A stretch of 8,527 bases of DNA from an uncultured Succinivibrio sp. (GTDB lineage Bacteria > Pseudomonadota > Gammaproteobacteria > Enterobacterales > Succinivibrionaceae). Position 1 is the stretch's first letter; each line of letters begins with the position of its first letter. Below the pieces are notes generated by a model, which ran no database searches, was not told where the DNA came from, and was given only the letters and a program-made list of their open reading frames with translations. Where the stretch lies: assembly GCA_900767695.1 (NCBI GenBank), contig CAAGAC010000057.1, positions 1 to 8,527 of the forward strand. Direction: 5' to 3'. This document shows, one piece after another, positions 7,027-8,527 of this stretch. A program made the translations under genes and the position numbers.

Positions 7027-7402
7027 TTGTCCTGATTTTAGCCTCAATGCGCTCAGGCAAGTGGATCGCGCGTCAAAATCCCTGAAATTTCCGCATGTTT
7101 GCATGAATCCGGGGCGATTTTGCGACGGATCTGGCACTAAAAATGGTGAGTTTCCATAGCTCTGGACGGCCGCAAATTGTGACGATCGGCTGGTTTTGCC
7201 AAAAGCCCTGCCATGAAGTTCGACAGCGATCACAGTTCTGCCAATTTGAACCCTGTGTATTTTTGTTTTATTTATCAGCTAGTTGGTAACCATGCCTTAA
7301 TCGCGCTTTTTTTGTCACGAAAATTCGCAAGCGTTTCCGGCCTCCCTTTCCATCTAATGCATCGCCGTTTTTTTCAAATTGGCAAATGCTTTTTTGATTG
7401 CC

Positions 7403-7466
7403 TTTTCATCATGAAAACAGTTTTCATAAGCCTGCGCGCATCCATCGCCCCATGAAACATATTCAT
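7403..7466. repeat. Cluster of alternating TTTTCAT / ATGAAAA boxes
   Basis: TTTTCAT (7403-7409), ATGAAAA (7411-7417) and TTTTCAT (7421-7427) are three exact alternating copies, giving two overlapping perfect inverted repeats. A looser pair, ATGAA (7452-7456) and TTCAT (7462-7466), follows. The cluster lies about 50-110 bases upstream of the symporter -35 region, a position typical of activator sites. Confidence 0.45.
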
Positions 7467-7513
7467 TTCCTCCCGCCACTGTCGCATCCCCTTTCGCCTT
7501 GGCTATGCGCGGC

Positions 7514-7541
7514 TTGCATGACGGCAAGGCGTAAATATAAT
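7514..7541 (+). promoter_or_regulatory. Candidate promoter of the Na+/sugar symporter gene
   Basis: A perfect consensus -10 box TATAAT (7536-7541) is preceded by a poor -35 (TTGCAT at 7514-7519, 16-base spacing). A weak -35 with a perfect -10 is typical of activator-dependent promoters. Transcription would start near 7548. Confidence 0.6.
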
Positions 7542-7547
7542 TCCCAT

Positions 7548-7559
7548 GTAAACGTTTAC
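7548..7559. promoter_or_regulatory. LacI/GalR-family operator at the predicted transcription start
   Basis: GTAAACGTTTAC is a perfect 12-bp palindrome with a central CG, the hallmark of LacI-family operators and close to GalR/GalS sites. It begins six bases after TATAAT, so a bound repressor would block initiation. A galactose- or other sugar-responsive repressor fits the symporter downstream. No such regulator gene is in the window. Confidence 0.75.
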
Positions 7560-7698
7560 CAGCGTTGGGCACGCCATGCCCGCGCTGGCAGGCGCCGGGC
7601 GCAGGCTGCCCGGCCCCGGGGCGGCTACCGCCTCCCCGGGGACCCTTCCCGAAGCGTTCCAACAGGGCGCGGGGCGGGAGGTTGCCCCCTAGGAAGGG
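7559..7698 (+). promoter_or_regulatory. GC-rich structured 5' leader of the symporter mRNA, four consecutive hairpins
   Basis: Hairpin 1 pairs 7559-7564 with 7583-7588 and 7567-7570 with 7578-7581. Hairpin 2 is GCCGGGC (7594-7600) with GCCCGGC (7608-7614). Hairpin 3 pairs GGCGG (7620-7624) with CCGCC (7628-7632), extendable outward. Hairpin 4 pairs CCCTTCC (7643-7649) with GGAAGGG (7692-7698) and encloses GGGGC (7671-7675) / GCCCC (7684-7688). No T-run follows, so it is not a simple attenuator. I recognise no Rfam class. A 38-codon ORF (ATG 7576 to TAG 7692) crosses it but has no RBS and is probably incidental. Confidence 0.5.
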
Positions 7699-7733
7699 GA
7701 AGACAAGTCAACATTCAAAGGTGAAAACAATAT

Positions 7734-8527
7734 ATGGAAACTACAACGCAAGGTCTTGCGGCAATTGACTGGATCATTTTTGCCGTATACGCCATTGTAA
7801 TCGTCGCGGTCGGCCTGACCGTGTCCAGGAAGAACAGGGCCTCCACCGAGGGCTACTTCCTGGCCGGCAAGTCGATCCCCTGGTGGGCCGTCGGCGCTTC
7901 GCTGATCGCCGCCAACATCTCCGCCGAGCAGTTCATCGGCATGTCCGGATCGGGCTTCGTCATCGGCCTGGGCATCTCCGCCTACGAGTGGATGGCGGCA
8001 ATCACGCTGCTGCTCGTCGCGAAGTTCTTCATGCCGATCTTCATCAAACAGGGCATCTACACCATCCCGGAGTTCGTTGAGAAGCGCTTCAACCAGACTC
8101 TCAAGACCATCCTCGCGGTGTTCTGGATCTGCCTGTACATCTTCGTCAACCTCTCCTCGGTCCTGTACCTCGGCGGCACCGCCCTCCAGATCATCATGGG
8201 CATCCCGATGATGTACACCGTGATCGGCCTTGCGGTCTTCGCCCTGGTCTACTCCGTCTACGGCGGCCTTTCCTCCGTCGTCTGGACTGACGTCATCCAG
8301 GTCGCCGTCCTCATCATCGGCGGCTTCGCCACCACCTACCTCTCCGTCAGCTTCGTCGGCGGCGACGCGGGCTTCTTCGGCGGCCTGAGCCACATGATGG
8401 ATGTCGCTCCTGAGCACTTCAAGATGATCCTCTCCCAGGGCGATCCGCAGTTCAAGAACCTCCCTGGCATCGCGGTCCTCATCGGCGGCATGTGGGTGGC
8501 CAACCTCTACTACTGGGGCTTCAACCA
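7734..8527 (+). CDS. sglT: Sodium/sugar symporter, SGLT (SSS) family, 5' part (runs off window)
   Basis: The first 264 residues of a Na+-coupled sugar transporter are present, continuing past the window end. It aligns nearly residue for residue with the Vibrio Na+/galactose symporter vSGLT as I recall it: STEGYFLAGKSIPWWAVGAS, then LIAANISAEQFIGMSGSG, GIYTIPEFVEKRFNQ, YGGLSSVVWTDVIQV, LPGIAVLIGG and WVANLYYWGFN. A three-residue deletion near residue 35 offsets the numbering. Ligand positions of vSGLT are mostly kept: N61 (N64), Q66 (Q69), E85 (E88), N257 (N260) and the gate Y260 (Y263). Sodium-site A59 and I62 match A62 and I65. The equivalent of S91 is Ala88. The start is ATG with AAAGGTGA about ten bases upstream. 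The promoter and LacI-type operator upstream suggest sugar induction. Galactose or glucose is the likely substrate. Confidence 0.95.
   Translation, partial: METTTQGLAAIDWIIFAVYAIVIVAVGLTVSRKNRASTEGYFLAGKSIPWWAVGASLIAANISAEQFIGMSGSGFVIGLGISAYEWMAAITLLLVAKFFMPIFIKQGIYTIPEFVEKRFNQTLKTILAVFWICLYIFVNLSSVLYLGGTALQIIMGIPMMYTVIGLAVFALVYSVYGGLSSVVWTDVIQVAVLIIGGFATTYLSVSFVGGDAGFFGGLSHMMDVAPEHFKMILSQGDPQFKNLPGIAVLIGGMWVANLYYWGFN

Larger units (their letters stand above)
6990..7733. other. Divergent intergenic region between the HNH operon and the sugar symporter gene
   Basis: No convincing gene lies in these 744 bases. The part nearest the HNH gene holds its RBS, a hairpin, and a TAAAAT on the minus strand (7040-7035) that could be its -10 box but lacks a well-spaced -35. 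Positions about 7070-7545 are visibly AT-richer than the flanking genes, with many T-runs. They contain the ATGAAA-type box cluster and the symporter promoter. From 7559 the composition flips abruptly to very GC-rich structured leader, then to an A-rich stretch at 7700-7733 with AAAGGTGA (7717-7724) as the symporter RBS. Confidence 0.7.

Noticed and set aside
7055..7060. TTGCCT on the minus strand as -35 partner of TAAAAT at 7040-7035
   Set aside because: The spacing is only 14 bases, too short for a sigma-70 promoter. The promoter of the HNH operon therefore remains unassigned.
7178..7234. CRP-like half sites (TGTGA at 7178-7182 and TCACA at 7230-7234)
   Set aside because: Neither has a matching second half at the required six-base spacing, and both lie about 300 bases from the symporter promoter.
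7213..7455. Plus-strand 80-codon frame starting MKFDSDHSSANLNPVY
   Set aside because: There is no Shine-Dalgarno, its AT-rich codon use is unlike every real gene here, and it crosses the box cluster. It is most likely intergenic sequence.
7374..7460. Possible 28-residue minus-strand ORF (MFHGAMDARRLMKTVFMMKR...) with GGAGG eight bases upstream
   Set aside because: The RBS spacing is good, but it is very short, overlaps the ATGAAAA box cluster that by itself creates the Met and Lys codons, and has no promoter or homologue I know.
7354..7662. Minus-strand open frame of about 100 codons through the symporter promoter, with a Lys-rich, protein-like C-terminal half
   Set aside because: It runs across the GalR-like operator, the -10 box and the GC-rich leader. 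Its front half is composition-driven (Gly/Pro/Arg), no RBS precedes a start, and I recognise no family. It could be a gene remnant but is not supported as a gene.

Overview
The window is a G+C-rich bacterial chromosomal segment. The C-terminal end of Prs (ending AEAIRRISNEESIS) and a transporter very close to Vibrio SglT point to a gammaproteobacterium. An anaerobic gut lineage such as Succinivibrionaceae would fit, but that placement is tentative because no rRNA or marker set is present. Genes use G/C-ending codons and all three stop codons.

Layout. (1) Positions 1-368 hold the 3' end of prs (PRPP synthetase), followed by a strong intrinsic terminator. (2) Positions 619-1725 encode a serine-rich protein with an HExxH-containing SprA-related (CJM1_0395-type) putative metalloprotease domain, with its own terminator. 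(3) Positions 1977-3545 encode an NhaC-family Na+/H+ antiporter-like carrier with a recognisable promoter, a repeat-rich 5' leader and a bidirectional terminator shared with the convergent operon. (4) Positions 6989 down to 3668 on the minus strand form an apparent operon. It encodes an HNH_2 nuclease, a small NAD(P)-binding Rossmann protein (ATGA overlap with the HNH gene), and a membrane-anchored protein with a DnaJ-type cysteine-rich zinc domain but no J domain. The reading frame of this last protein is split by one in-frame TAG. (5) Positions 6990-7733 are a long, partly AT-rich intergenic region with a cluster of ATGAAA-type boxes, a consensus -10 box, a LacI/GalR-type palindrome at the predicted transcription start, and a GC-rich leader that folds into consecutive hairpins. 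(6) Position 7734 to the window end is the 5' part of a Na+/sugar symporter gene (vSGLT-like).

The transporter genes look like independent units using sodium gradients. NhaC-type antiport and SGLT-type Na+/sugar symport are functionally compatible but not linked as an operon. The most unusual items are the HNH / Rossmann / DnaJ-zinc-finger membrane-protein operon with its in-frame amber codon, and the structured leader between a GalR-like operator and the sugar symporter. Neither matches a named system that I recognise. Whether the three-gene operon is a functional (for example defence) module cannot be decided from this sequence alone.
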